Shown piece by piece: positions 37,625-50,709 of a DNA stretch of 64,000 bases. The position numbers were made by a program, and so were the translations under genes. Numbering within the stretch: the first letter of the stretch is position 1; each line of letters begins with the position of its first letter. The stretch spans positions 43,427,789 through 43,491,788 of the forward strand of contig NC_054869.1 of the NCBI RefSeq assembly GCF_018320785.1, read 5' to 3'. The DNA is from Cheilinus undulatus (lineage: Eukaryota; Chordata; Actinopteri; Labriformes; Labridae). Under the pieces are notes generated by a model. That model ran no database searches. It saw nothing but the letters and a program-made list of their open reading frames with translations, and had not been told where the DNA came from.

Positions 37625-40600
37625 CTGAGAAGAAGATGAGACAGAGCTTTAGAGGCAGGGAAAAATGTCAGCGCATGACTTGTGTGATAGAAGTGTTGAA
37701 TCACTGGTGCCAAATATTTATATTTTCATTGAAAAAATTCTTAACAGATCTTCCTGCTAGTTTGACTCATAGTGTCACTACTTGAGGACTCCTCATGGTG
37801 GCGCTAATGACATGAACGAAGGTAACTTAGATAGAAGTTAAAGAGCCTGTAGAGTGAAATTCAAAGTTTTTGTCTTAACACGCTAGAAATGTTGGAATAT
37901 GGTTGCTGTAAACATGTGAAAACACTTAGATCTATATGTGACTGAATTCTGGATTTAGACTGATAGAAAGTTGTTCACCTCTTTCCTGGCTGGGTTTAAT
38001 GTGGGCGGGGCTAATATATGGGCTCTTGATGTCACAAGCCCACAGTGGGGAATATCCCCACCCCTCTAACACATCCTGGAGCATAATTTACTGCCTAACT
38101 TTTCATGATTTTGTAGCTTAGTTTTATAAACTTGTTTTATTTGACTGAAATTTGACTTGGGGGTTCATAACACAGTGACCTGTCATACAACAAACCTAAA
38201 TACAGATTCATTTTCACTTTACAGGGTCTTTAATTGACCAAAGAATGAGAAGACAGCAAGATAAAATAAGACTGCAGGATAATGATAGTCAGCAGTAATA
38301 GAAGTTAAGATCATGTAGCATTATATCAATGATTGCTGGACCACTTTATCATGATATTATTATTGATATTATTATTGTCATGCACTGTGTGACATCTTGT
38401 TGCAACATATCATCTCCTGCTATATCATTTCAACATGTTCTCAATGCTGTTTTGATGTGGGTCTTGTTCTCTCGCTTCCTAGTTTGTGTAGTTACGGAGT
38501 TAAATCAGTAAGTGACCGCACCATAACTAAAGTCCTGTGCTGGAATGGTTCAGTATAAATACGTGCACCTTTACATCAGTAGACTGTATTGTATCATATC
38601 ACATCACATTGTCCCTAGTTGTACCATATCCTATTATGGTCTGCTGTATCACATTGTATTGCACTGTATCATGATGTAACCTTCGATTCCCACCACTGGA
38701 CATAAATAAAATCCTCATACCAGGTTCAGTGCAAGTGTGTTTTACAAGGCTTTTTGATGAAAAGCAGCACTGTTGTTGATTGCCAGAGGCTAAGAAAGCT
38801 TGGAAAATCCTATTATAGTAACTCATTTAATATCACGCAAAAAAAATCTGAGTCTGTTTTTGGCAGGAACATGAAACACTACTCGGCCATGAGGCCAAAA
38901 ACTTTATTATTCACACAGAACTGTTACTAATGACAGATGCACAAAAAGGATGTGATGCAAACACAAATCAACAATTTTCCTCTCCTAATTCTCTAATTCC
39001 AGATTAAACTGCCTCGGTAATTTAATTCAGTGTTCCAGTGTGGTTTTATGTTTACCTCGTGAGGCCTTACAGTCACAGCACTCCCAGGATAAAGGTTTAC
39101 CATCGTGCCGTGTATCATTACCACAGCAGGACAGGCAGCGGCTGTCATCTGATAGGATCTTGAGTGCAGGACACACTGTGCAGTTCCTCATGGTGGGGCC
39201 TCGGCAGTCCAGACAGGAGGGATCACACGGCTTACAGTTTGGATCATCACCCTGGGGAAACAGAGGAGTCATTTACAAAGCATATAGCGGCGCTAAGATT
39301 TTACTAATAAGTAAAATTAGAGGGATTTATTCTAATCTATAGTTAATTCAAATGAAATGCAGGAAACAAATGAGATTGGGTTTCATAAAAGTTTGGTCAG
39401 TAGGTGGCAGCATGTTTTTATCTGGTTTCGTGGTCAGCACTTGGGGGGGGGGGTCATTATTTTTTCACTCTTTCAATGAAAATATGGACAATAACAGTAT
39501 ATATTTCTCCTTTCATACTGATGTAACATGGAGCTTTAATTATGACTAAACCTGCCTGACTCAGCATTGAATACTGGTCCGTGTGGTGCATATACTATGA
39601 GGCAGTCAGCGTTGCCTGTGAGCTTGCGCTGAGAGCAACAAAACCCAGTGCTTTTACACTTACAAATCTGAATATGCATTTGCAAATCATGCTTGGCAGA
39701 AGTGTTAGAAAAGTCACGTCTTTATGGCAGCCAGTTGAGAGGTAGACTTCAGTTGTAATTGATGTCTTCTATTTTAAAAACTTGAGCAAATATACATTTC
39801 CTGAGCCAAAATAAACTAAGCCCACAATTACACATTGTTCTTCACATTTGCAGATTTGTGCACACATTTGTAGATCTTTTCATGCATTTGCAGATCCAGG
39901 CACCTACTGCAAATCTAGCTACACATTTGCAGGTTTGTGCATGCATTTGTGGATCTTTGCACACATTTTTAGATCTGTACATACATTTGCAGATCTGTGC
40001 GCACATGTGCAGATCCAGGCACGCATTTGCAAATCTATCTATGCATTTGCAGGTTTTTGTAACAGAGCAGTTTTCACCAATCTGCATATGTTCTGTAGCT
40101 CTTACACAATAAATGTGAACACTTCATTTGCTTGAAACACTTGTTAAAGGTAAAGAAGTACCACATAAGCTGAATGTCACCTTTGAAGCAGCATAGAAGC
40201 CGACAAGACATTTGGATTCACAGATTCCTCTCATGTCTGTGAAGCCATCGTAACAGGACAGGCAGGCCACAGCGCCCCCACCTGGAGGGAGAGGGATAAG
40301 CCTTAAACACATACAGGGAGAACTTAAAAAAAAAAAAAACACTCCAAAATATAAAGCAGGATCTCATAAACTATCACTTACACATTATTGGTTCTTTGCT
40401 TTCCGTATCTATGCTTGTTCTTTTTATTTTCTTTTTTAAAACTGTTAGAAATTGACACCTAATGGGTATTGTCTCTCTGTGTTCTTGCTAAAAAGCACAT
40501 TGATCTGAATCAAGAAGATAAAGAGAGGGATATCACACAAGAGAAAACTCCAAATGTCATCATGCTCATGCTGTACATTCCCAATCAAAGCATATCAAAA

Positions 40601-43600
40601 TGCCATGCACATGATAAACAAGACGTTCATTGTAAAAGTGCCTTGACCGGCTCTCTCGTGATGATCTTGTGATGGTTTTATGTCGTTTCCAACCCTCCAA
40701 ATTTTTCCAAAATGGAAAATGATGACACAAGAGTTCGTGCAGTCCTGTTTTCAAAGGAGTTTGGACACCGAGTAGAAATGTAACTGAACAGCATGTGATC
40801 AGGTTTATATAAACTTTTCTTTCTGCATCATGGAGTTTGAGCTTTCATTTATTAATGCAGACACCCTCTGCTCACAGAAAATGATTATCCGAGCCTGTGC
40901 AGTAATGTCCACTATGGCATCATGTTTGTTTTTAATACAGGAACGTCTCAGGGCATGAAGAGCACAATAATCCTTTATTCTTTCAGCCTTGTCCCCTGTG
41001 TTTCTGACCCTGTTAATATTTTTATATTATGTACTGTAGTCAAGGATATCCAATGACAAAATCTCACATAGGCCAAGTTTTATCAGTTCAATGCCACGGA
41101 GATGAGATCTAAATTCAGTTCCCCACAGATCTCCACATTGTAGTCCAGGGGTATTTTAATGCTGTTTTCTTAAAACGAAGGTTAATCATGAAAAAAGCCT
41201 TCTTTAGATTCAGCTCTGAGGACCATACTGGCAGTTCAACCCAACAGCAGTCACCCAGAATACTTACATATGCTCCAAGGTAAGAGAAATACTCTTCATA
41301 ATAATACAATGTAAAGTTCTGCTCAAGTTAAGTTGCTTTAATGTTTCTAAATAGCAAACTTGGTAATGTTATTTCACCAGTAAAGTTAGCATAATGTAAA
41401 GTCAATGTTGCTAGTCCTTGCAATTTTACATTGAGGAACATTTTTCTGAAATTGTTCCACAAAGTAGCCTCATTGCATATGGCATGTAAGGACAGTAAGC
41501 CTTAGTAAGAGATTGATGGAAATGATGTATAAACTGTTGTTTGTATCAGAGGTGGCCATGTGAGTTCAGATATCAAGTTGTAACTGAATATCGTCCCCAC
41601 TGACTACATGTTCCATCAGATATTTTCTTTCAAAACCTTTTCCAGTCTTTTGGCACCCATCTTTGTACTATATGAGTCAGTTGTGGGGATTGTTTTGCAA
41701 ATAATCACATTTTGTTCAAATTTACATTTTTCACAACGTCCCAACTTTTTTAAAACCAGGATAATTGATATGTATTGTCATAGACATGGATGGCAGGCTT
41801 TACCGCTGCAGGTCTTGCAGGTGGGATGACACCTGTGGCATGTTTTGGAGAATCTGCTCTGGTAGTATCCCGGAGGACAGCTGGTCAAACACTGCCCCAG
41901 ATTCCTCAGATAAACGTACCCGTCCCGACAGCTCAGACAGTTTCTGTTACCAGGACCCCAACACTGACCACAGGATGGGTCACAGTGCTCACACTGCATG
42001 CTGCTGGTGTTTCCGAAGTGACTGAAAAACAGAGAGGAGATACCTGAGGAGAACTGCAGGATGGAGCCGAGTAAAGAAGAGACTTTGTGTGTTACTAACC
42101 TCTCTGAGCACGTTTCCAGGCAGCTGCTTCCCTGCTTGAAGAACCCGGGTTTACAGATGACACACTCCACGCTGTGACGTCCCACACACGACTGACAGCT
42201 GGAGTGACAGCGCTCACACACACGCTCATTCTTGTTGTCAGCATAGAAACCCACAGGACACTGCTGCACACATGTGGAGTCTGATGAACATGGAATGGAC
42301 ACCATTAGCATCACGTTTTCAAAATTAAAAGATGAATCACAACTATTGAGTGTCTAAAAAACAGCTGAGACATAGTCAATAATATTCCTAAATCACAAAC
42401 TGACTATGATGATGATATTCCTCATAAGAATTGCTAAATGGGCTAAGCTGTCTCTTCTTGTAAAAACAGGTGAACTTCTTCATGTGAATATTTTGTGCTG
42501 CTGCCTTGGCCAGGATGCCCTTGTGAAAGACCTTATGTGTCACGATGGGAACATTCCCAGTAAAATAAAGTGAGAATTTATGTTTTTCTGCTAATTTATG
42601 AGGGTTACTGACTCAGAAGGAAGGGCGGCTCATCACAGCTGAAGCACTGATCTTTGCCCGGCCCGTAACATCGATGGCACAGTTTGTGGCACTTTTGGCA
42701 TTCTCCATTATCATCGATGTAGGAGCTCAGAGAGCAGCGGCTGTACCACACGCAGTGTCCACTGGCGTCTCTTTGCCTGTTTGTGCCACAGCTGAGGCAG
42801 GACGAGGGCTCAGGGCCTGAGCAGCTCAAACATGTCCGATCACAGTCTGGGAAAAAGGAAAACACAGAATCAGGAACACATTGTGCTTATTGTGATGTTA
42901 CCAAGATAGAATGAAAACTAGTACATCTCTCTTGTGTGGTAAAGAAACAACATTTTTCAGGTATTTTCATTTAAATTTTGGGAAAAAGTTTGGACATTTT
43001 GGAGAGTTTCAACAAAAGTTTTGGGGGGAATTTATCTTTAATTTTTTTGGCTTTTTTTATTGGAATTTGGGAAATTGATTTGTAAATTTTTCAGGGATTT
43101 GATTGGGGATTTTGGGGATGGGGTTGTCATTGCAATTGGGGAAATGTATTCACAATTTTTGGGAATCAGATTGAAAATCTTGGGGAGGGGGTTCCCTTTG
43201 AAATTTCAAGAGTTTTCATAGAAATTTGGGGGAATTTGTTACGAATTCCATTATTTCACAAGAATGCATTGGAACATTTTTGGGGGGATTTTGTTATGAA
43301 ACTTTAGGAATTTGCTTCAAAATTTTCAGGAATTAACATGGAAATTTGGGGATTTTCTTATTAAAATGTTAGATGTTTAGACCTTATGATAACATTTCAC
43401 GGAGCTATTTGTGATATATCTGAACACATTTTAGGGTACTTTTTACAGAACTGTTTAAAAAATGACTGAAACTGTGGCCAATTTCTTTTAAATTTAGGGA
43501 ATTTGTGTGGATTTTGGAAAGGAAAGTTTCCAAGACCCTTTAGTGGAAATGATGTTGATGCTTGGCCTTAACAAGTCTCTCTGGTCCATTATCAAAATGA

Positions 43601-46600
43601 CCATCACTCTCTCAGTGGCTGACACCATTCCTGACTGACTGAAGACCTCCATAACTGACCGACTGGGCTGCATCCTGAGTGGCCCAGCTTAATGTGACCC
43701 ACATGCATACTAACTTGACCCTTGCCCCCCACCCCACCCCCTACAGTGTGCTGTGCACTTTTTGTGTGGTGGTTTTCATCTTCTCTGGTTTTATTTTGGT
43801 GATTTCCTGTTCTGGTTTTGTGTTCATGCTCACTAACATCACTGTGCTCCTTCTGAGGCTCACCTCCCGCTTCCTGACGCTGAGGCTGATTAAACACACC
43901 TGACGCTGCTCAACAATCAAGCTCCCCTTTAAGACACCTGCTCACCCCTGCCTCAGCGCCTGAGTATTGTCTGCTCCTCGCTGCTCTACACACTCATGAG
44001 TATTGAGTAATTTTCCAGTGATTTCTTTGTGACTTTTGAGACTAACCCTGCCTTGTTTTCCATCTTTTCCAGTGCCTCACTCCCTGCCTCACATCAGCCC
44101 AAACCCAGCGCACTCTCTCTCCTGGAGCCCTCACGAGCACGGACCCTTGCATGCCCCCCTTCCTCCTGCACAATCGCTTTGTCAAATAAATCTGTTAAAA
44201 CTTCTCCAGTCTGGGTCAAATATCCACCACATGTCACATTTTGATTTAAAAGAAGTAATTCACAGTATTATGTTCCTAGGGCTTCTACTGCTCTTTCAGT
44301 TCTATTTAAACAGGTATTGATGTTTGATGTTTACTATTATTATACAAAAGTTAAAAATTCCAGCATCATGACAACACTAGTAGAAGTCATAATAATTTTG
44401 ATTTACCATGCTTTATGAGAAACACTCCTGTCTCCCCTACCTCTGCACTCATTGGTTCCTTCATCATAATACGTGTCCTTGGGACAGTCGGCCAGACACT
44501 CCCCGTTGTAGCGGACAGCTTTGGGGTTGCGACACACGTCACAGTCGTCAATGTCGGGGCCGTCACATGAGGCACAATCAGCATGGCAGCGCATGCACTC
44601 CTCCTGCTCCTCGCTGGCGAAGAAGCCATCAGGACAGTCATCCACACATTTGTCCTCATGGAGGAAGTAGTAATGGGCACATTCTAAGGGAGAGAATCAT
44701 GAAAACAGTGAAAAAAAGACCAGATGGATACCTGTACAGTGCATCTGTGGTATTTCACTGAAAAAAAAAGACTTTCTCTGTAAAAGGAAGTTGGACTGCC
44801 TGACCCAGGATGACAAAAAATGGACTACTTACTTATCCCTTTTGAAAAACTGGGCCTGATTTTACTTGGGACTTAATTTTATTTTTTTTCTACCTCTTAG
44901 GATAGACAAACTTTTGTTTTTTATAATACATGTAGTGTCTTTATAATACATTTTGGTCTCAGCTGGCAGTTGAGAGGAGGCTCAGGAGAGCCACATCCAT
45001 AAAGCCACATCCATTACCTGAGAGGGGCGGAGTCAGACAGCTCATTAACATTTAAAGCCACAGACACAGAAACGGCTCTTTCTGAGCAGGGCTGAAACAG
45101 AGGGGTTTTTAGACATACAAAAATCTAATACTGGAGTGTTTTTTCAGGAACAAACTTCACGGGTGCGTTTTAGGCACCTCTGTGACTAATATAAACTTGT
45201 TTTAAAGGGGTAGAGTATGTGACATTTAATATGTCCCTAAAAATAAAGATTCTTTACAAATGTCTCTTTATAAACAGCATCTTAATTTAAACCTTAAATC
45301 TCTCTATCCTATACTAACCTCCGTCGATATAAAGCAGAATCAGAATTGGCTTTATTGGCCAAGAATGCTTACCCAAGAAGGAATCTGACTCCGGTTAGCT
45401 TTGCTCTCAGTGTACAGGAATTAAACATTAAATACAATTGCTAAATGGGTGGGGAATGGGGGAGGGACACTGCCATTCCAAATTTGGGGGGGTGGAGTTT
45501 TCCCATGATGCTTTTGGTGGGTCGTTTAGATGAGTTTTAGATTCATTTATATGTGTTTAGATGTTGTGTGCTGTACAGCGAGCATTGTTGGGATTCCTTT
45601 GCTCATGTTTTTGTGGAATTGTTGTTGTTTCTTTGTGTAAACACTTTCCCACCATGAGTGAAGTCGTCCACTTAGTTGGCCACTTCCTGATGGTGGAATT
45701 GTTAAAAGCTGCCCTTTGCAAATGACTCTAAATAAACTAAACCCCGCCTGTTGCTACTGCCTCAGATTTTTCAGGGCAGTGTTCAGTACAGCACAAACAC
45801 TGTGGATTGAAGCTTTTCAAGATGGATTTACCTGATGACGGACAGGGAGTCTGGCAAATCCATCTGCTTTTCAAGGTTAACAGAGCATGGCATTAGTGGA
45901 GGTTCACCATGAACCTCCATTAGATGTCGCTGCTCCTCTGCTGACGCTACATTGTACGGCTCTGAACTCACTCAGCTACCCAGTCAGTCAGTCAGACAGG
46001 GACATACAGACCTGGCGTGTCAGGTAACCATACACCTAGCATACTCACTCCTGCACAGGCCGTCTTCATTGCACTCTCTGCAGTGAGCTGGACAGCGGTG
46101 GCACTCAGTCTCCGAGGTGTGATATCCCTCTGGACAGTGTGGCGTGCAGGAGTGATCCAGCAGGAAGTACTGCTTCCCACAACTCAGACAGTGGGAGGAG
46201 TTTCCTCGGCAGGATTCACACTGCGGCTCACACAGCTGACAAACGCCATCCTGAGGAAAACCCCTGAGAAAACAGCAGAGAGGCAATAATAAATTATTAA
46301 TTATAAAGGTGGATTCTTGTGTTAGGGGTGCCAGAAAATCACCATCTTTAAATTGACTACAAAATCAAATGATACTGATATCTACTTTGACAACATGGCA
46401 ATGAAATTAAGGTCCTGGGCACCAAATGTTAGTTAATTTCTAGTTTTTATTAACCAAAACTTGGAAGGAAATGCTTGCAAACTGTTTAAATTCTACAAAT
46501 ACGCTGACAACTTTTCAAGAACAAAACATTGCCAACATATTTCTGCATTTTAGATGGTGTCACTTACCCTCCTCTATTTGTAAGAGTCAGATCAGGTAGA

Positions 46601-48174
46601 CAAGGACTAGAGAAATGCCAGTTTATGTTGACCATAATTTGGGGTTAAAAATGTTACTAAAGATCTTAAGTTTCCTTAAAGTTCTGGTATCTTTATCTGT
46701 CATTTATGCCTAGAAAATATTGAAAACGTTGGCAACCTTTGGCTCACATGTGTCAGTAAAAATGAAAAATAAGACCCTCACCTTGGACAGTCCACTACAC
46801 ACATTTCATTGTGCAGGTAGAGTCCACTTCTGCAGCGCTGGCAGTGTTTATCGTCCTGGCACGTGACACAACCTTCAGAGCATTCCTCACAGCGGCTCGA
46901 CGCCTTGTTAGCAAATCTACCAGGGGGACAGCGAATCATGCAGGTCTGTTTAGGAGTCAGGAAACGTCCTGAAATTAAACAAAATACAACAGTGATATAA
47001 GAAAAGTAATACAGGAAACAAAGAGATGCTTTATATTTGCACGTTAAAGACAGAAAAGTGAACCTGAGTAGCAGCTGCTGCAGTTCTCTCTCCCTGCTCC
47101 AGAGCATGTCTTACAGAGTGAGTGGCACTGCTCACATTCACCCTGAGCTGATGGTAAAAAACAAACAGAATATTTAAACATGGATGATAGGGCATCAACA
47201 AAGAAATAGGTAAGGAATGCTATGATAACATTTCACACTAACTGGAGGCATCCAGCATTGCAAACAGAGAAAAATAATAAAAGCTGTGTCTCAGTTCAGG
47301 GGTAGTGTCCTTTGATAGGCTGATGTGAAATGGGACAGTATGGTCTACAAAGAATTTCCTCTTTACATCACAGTCTTAACTAAATTTGTAAATATGTCCC
47401 ACCATTTCTAAAGTGTTTCTCCCGGCATGGGTCCAGCTGTCGTCCCTCCAAACACTCGCCATTCTTCAGGGTGAATCCGTCCTCACAGGAGTCACAGTCG
47501 TCAAATCTCGGCCCCCCGCAAGTACGGCAGGAGCGATGACAGGGCTCACACTCCTGGTCCTCCTCGTCCACAAAGAAACCCTTTTTGCAGTGATCCACAC
47601 ACTCTCCATCTGCACAAACAAGTAAAGCATTTTACTCAAGCTTTGATAATTCTAAAACAACAAAAGGCTAATTCTAAGGTAGTAAAAAGATCATCAAACC
47701 AGTTGAAAGAAAATATGGAAAGTGCAGTTTAATATTGTTTGCTTTAACTTGTGGTGAATGTAAGTAATGTAAGAAAGAAAGTATAATAAGATATTTTAGA
47801 CTAGAAAGTAGACATGCTAACGGGCTTGGGTTTAGGTTTTAGTAGTGAACACTCAGTATATAGAAAGAAGTGTTTAAAGGCTGTATACCAAAGACGTAGA
47901 ATCCCTCTTCACACCAGTAGCACTGATATGAGTCACAGTTGGCACACTTCTTATCCTCACACGGAGCACACACCATGGTGTCTTTCACGCTGTAGGTCCG
48001 ATCAGGACAGGACTGATAGCAGTCTGAGTCTAGTCTGACGAACGCAAAGAAAGATGAGGAGTGTCACCATAAGGTCGAATCAATATGGAGGCACGTAACT
48101 CCCGAGTGAAGAGACTTACTGGTAGAAACCGTCATCACATTTGAGGCAGACAGTTTCCTGATCTCCTGAGTCCT
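37209..48174 (-). CDS. pcsk5: Proprotein convertase subtilisin/kexin type 5, 3' half (PC5/6B)
   Basis: Exons on the minus strand: 48174-48120, 48034-47889, 47609-47403, 47147-47064, 46968-46782, 46263-46049, 44683-44441, 42846-42613, 42280-42100, 42021-41804, 40281-40181, 39251-39056 and 37624-37209. They total 2483 nt, joining in phase to about 826 residues plus the stop. All have GT donors and AG acceptors. The first twelve exons encode tandem furin-like Cys-rich repeats (patterns such as CHRSCRTCGGPRFDDCDSC and CHADCASCDGPDIDDCDVC with CP-GFY turns). In the family, this domain tethers the enzyme to the cell surface. The last exon supplies the membrane anchor and cytoplasmic tail of the long B isoform. 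The signal peptide, prodomain, catalytic domain and P domain lie beyond the right edge. The 47147 acceptor was chosen over 47142 because only it keeps phase. Introns are heavily invaded by repeats. Confidence 0.93.
39843..40056. repeat. 20-bp minisatellite in a pcsk5 intron
   Basis: About ten units of ACACATTTGCAGATCTGTGC and variants. Both strands stay open in several frames because the unit lacks stops, which creates false Cys-rich ORFs. It lies 125 bp downstream (genomic left) of the exon at 40281-40181. Confidence 0.9.
41590..41765 (+). mobile_element. Tc1/mariner-like right-end fragment
   Basis: It ends CAACGTCCCAACTTTTTTAA after TTGCAAATAATCACATTTTG, as at 17180-17262. It directly abuts the pcsk5 exon ending at 41804, about 40 bp past that exon's donor. 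Confidence 0.5.
42930..43510. repeat. G/T-rich degenerate array in a pcsk5 intron
   Basis: Repeated variants of AATTTTTGGGAATTTG, GAAATTTGGGGATTTT and similar, period about 25-45 bp, cover nearly 600 bp. The plus strand has many runs of four to seven G. Non-coding. Confidence 0.65.
43693..44238 (+). mobile_element. Probable solo LTR
   Basis: It begins TGTGAC and ends GTCACA, the TG...CA form of retroelement LTRs. Near the end is CAAATAAATCTGTTAAAACT followed by TCTCCAGTCTGGGTC, as in fish LTRs. It is 546 bp with no internal gag or pol on either side. A matching target duplication was not found, so the boundaries are provisional. Confidence 0.5.
45340..45435. repeat. Dispersed fish repeat fragment
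   Basis: CAGAATTGGCTTTATTGGCC followed by GGAATCTGACTCCGGT is a frequently seen fish repeat motif. It is a short fragment in a pcsk5 intron. Confidence 0.5.
45720..46010 (-). repeat. R-family repeat (copy F)
   Basis: The reverse complement matches 51480-51780: GACTGACTGACTGGGTAGC, GCCATGCTCTGTTAACCTTG, TTTGCCAGACTCCCTGTC, and CGGGGTTTAGTTTATTTAGA. It ends about 40 bp from the donor side of the pcsk5 exon at 46263-46049. Confidence 0.65.
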
Positions 48175-49359
48175 CTGTGAAGAAGAGCAGAAATCATAAT
48201 GAGTCATTTTCAATGGCATAAAAGACACGTGTCATTATCAAATACTGTTATAAGATAAACACAACATACTTGTGCCCTACAGAAAGGAAAGAAATCCCTA
48301 ACCCATTACTATTTCCCAAGTCAACCGAGCCGACTGATGGGTGACAAAAAAGCCAATATTTCACCAGGGTTGTCAAGGCCCCTTTCCGGTTAGTCCCATG
48401 ACCCCTTCCGAGGACTGTACATTGATCACCAACGTCCCAGAGCCACCCTTCTTTATGCAAGCTCTCACTCCCCACCATGCCAACACAGAGACACTTTTTA
48501 CCTTACCGACACCACCACATGGCCCACACAGGCTCTGTAAATTCAAGTTCCAGCTAGTGACAGTGCTGATACCACCTACCCTAACAAGACTTATAATTAT
48601 GAATACAACAAAACAGCTACTCCTGGTAAAATGGCATTACACATGAAACTTCCAAAAGTACACAAGAGAAAATAGAAAGAGGGAAAAGTTAAGAGAAACT
48701 GGAGTCAGAGTCTTTCACAAATTCTGTCCCTGCACTCCCAGCTCTCTGAGTAATGAAACAGCTGACCTTGTAACAAACCCCTGACACCCCAGCTCTGCTG
48801 GGCAACTCCTCACTTTCCAACCTGGCTGTCCAGCTTCTGCTCTTAAATGGTGTTCAGCAAAAATTCAAGTAGGAAGACTGTCTCTACTCATTCATTAGTC
48901 ACCACTTGCTTGTTCATAGCTCTCAGTTCATCCTCTCTTCCTGGTCTTGTGATCTGCTGATTATGGGCCTTAACTCTCCTAAATAACTAATCAGATTCCA
49001 CCACAGCCTCATTTGACCGATCATCATGCACCTGTCATGTTTTAAATCTGTTATTCTCTCTTTCACAGTCAAGCTGTCTTTTAAGAGTGGACAATGCAAC
49101 CCTCCCCCACCCCAGCTACCTCCATTCAGTTCATCAGCATCTGATCCAGCTTTTCAGATGTGTATTTCTCATCCTGCATACCATATTCTCCACCTCCAAT
49201 TACTTTTTTCTCATAAAGCCAGGCAGGTTTGGATGTTTTCCCTCTCTTTAATAAATGAAATCATCATTTTAAAACTGCATTTTGTATTAACTCAAGTTAT
49301 CATTGTCTTATACAGAATTTGTTTGATAATCTGCAACACTTAAGTATGACCAATGTGCA

Positions 49360-49900
49360 AAATAATAAGAAATCAGGAAGGGGAGAAATACTTTTTCACA
49401 GTACTGTACCTTGTGACAAACCGATCCTACACCCTGTCAAAATGTGCCCCAAAGTTTCTGTTCCTGAGCACAGTGGGCATGATGGGTCCTCATCTACCCA
49501 GCGTTTTAGGTTTTGGGTGATGGTACGACATCATAGGTAGCCCCTAACTGGAATTTGACCCGACTATCCCCCATACTCCAGAGGTCCCTCCAACTAAGCT
49601 TCCTCTTCTCTACACTTTCCCAGGTCACCCACTGTCCCAGTTTAACCTGAACCATTGCCTTAGTACACCACTCTACTTCCTCCTCCTATATACATGTCTG
49701 CTCCATTAGCACCTCACTTCTATCTTTAGGACCTGCTTTGTTCCACGCTGGTTTGCCAGAACTGACCCTAAAGCCTCCCCGGCCTATCTGGACATTGCCT
49801 ACAATCTTAGCATGCCTAAGAGCTCCCTCTCTCTGTCTCTGGTTCCAGAATTCAACTTCATACACATTAGACATGAAACATTTAGCAAAAGACATTGAGC
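49360..49900 (-). mobile_element. LINE C-terminal relic
   Basis: On the minus strand the frames read SNVYEVEFWNQRQREGALRH, then about WVDEDPSCPLCSGTETLGHI followed by LTGCRIGLSQG. The latter resembles the zinc-binding end of fish non-LTR reverse transcriptases. Frameshifts abound. The low-copy-looking sequence at 48240-49360 may belong to it, but I could not place it. Confidence 0.45.
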
Positions 49901-50684
49901 ATTAAAGCAATTCCAGAAACTTCTTAAAAGATAAAAATATTAAACACTTAAACAGAACAAATAATGGAAGAGAACCACAGTCCAGTGCTTGATCTGCTTT
50001 ATTTTCCATGTTTTATGAGCTTTATAGTAAACCACTGAGGTCATCCAACAACAGAAGAAATAAAAACAATCTCATATTCCTCTTCATGAGCTTTAATGGT
50101 TGGAGTGACACCTGAGGTGTCTGTTGCATCTGTTTTCATTGTGATGCTCTTTGATGACCAGCAGGGGGAGCTCTGACACCATAATACCGTATTGTCAGCT
50201 AGTTAGTCATATGAAGAATTGAATGGTACTCCTGGATCTATCATTAGCTGAGTATGAACAACGAGGAACCATGAAAGAAAAGAAAGCTAACAAGCTTTTA
50301 ATAAATTTAAAGGTCAAAGAGTCTGTAGAGAATTATCTGTCATTAGTTTCTGTAAATGCCCAGATATTTGAGGCTGCTGATGTACTGTTCTCTACTGTGA
50401 AGGTAATATCCTGAGCTACTGCTTTTATTCTGTTTCTTCTGTCTTTACTGTTTCCTATAAACTTTTTATACTCTTTCCATACCCTTTTCTCTTCATTATT
50501 TTATTCTGTTTTACACTTCTTTAAATACTTTTAAAATAAGCTGTGTACCTTTGATAAGGTTGAACTCACCTGTTTACAGCTGCCTTTTATTTATAGTACT
50601 TTAAATCAATATTTCAATGACAACACTGCCTGCCAGTAACAATCTTACTACATTTTAACTTCTTTTACTGTTTTTTCTTTCTAT

Positions 50685-50709
50685 AGTTTTTTTTTTTTTT
50701 TTTTTTTTA
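50685..50709. repeat. Poly(T) run
   Basis: A T run of roughly two dozen bases, possibly the poly(A) of a minus-strand retroposon. No body was identified. Confidence 0.7.

Noticed and set aside
39842..40135. Cys-rich frames on both strands
   Set aside because: They are products of a 20-bp minisatellite, not furin-like repeats; spacing of cysteines is simply the repeat period.
47064..47142. Alternative acceptor for the pcsk5 exon at 47147
   Set aside because: Starting at 47142 breaks phase with the preceding exon and gives a stop; the 47147 acceptor keeps the frame.
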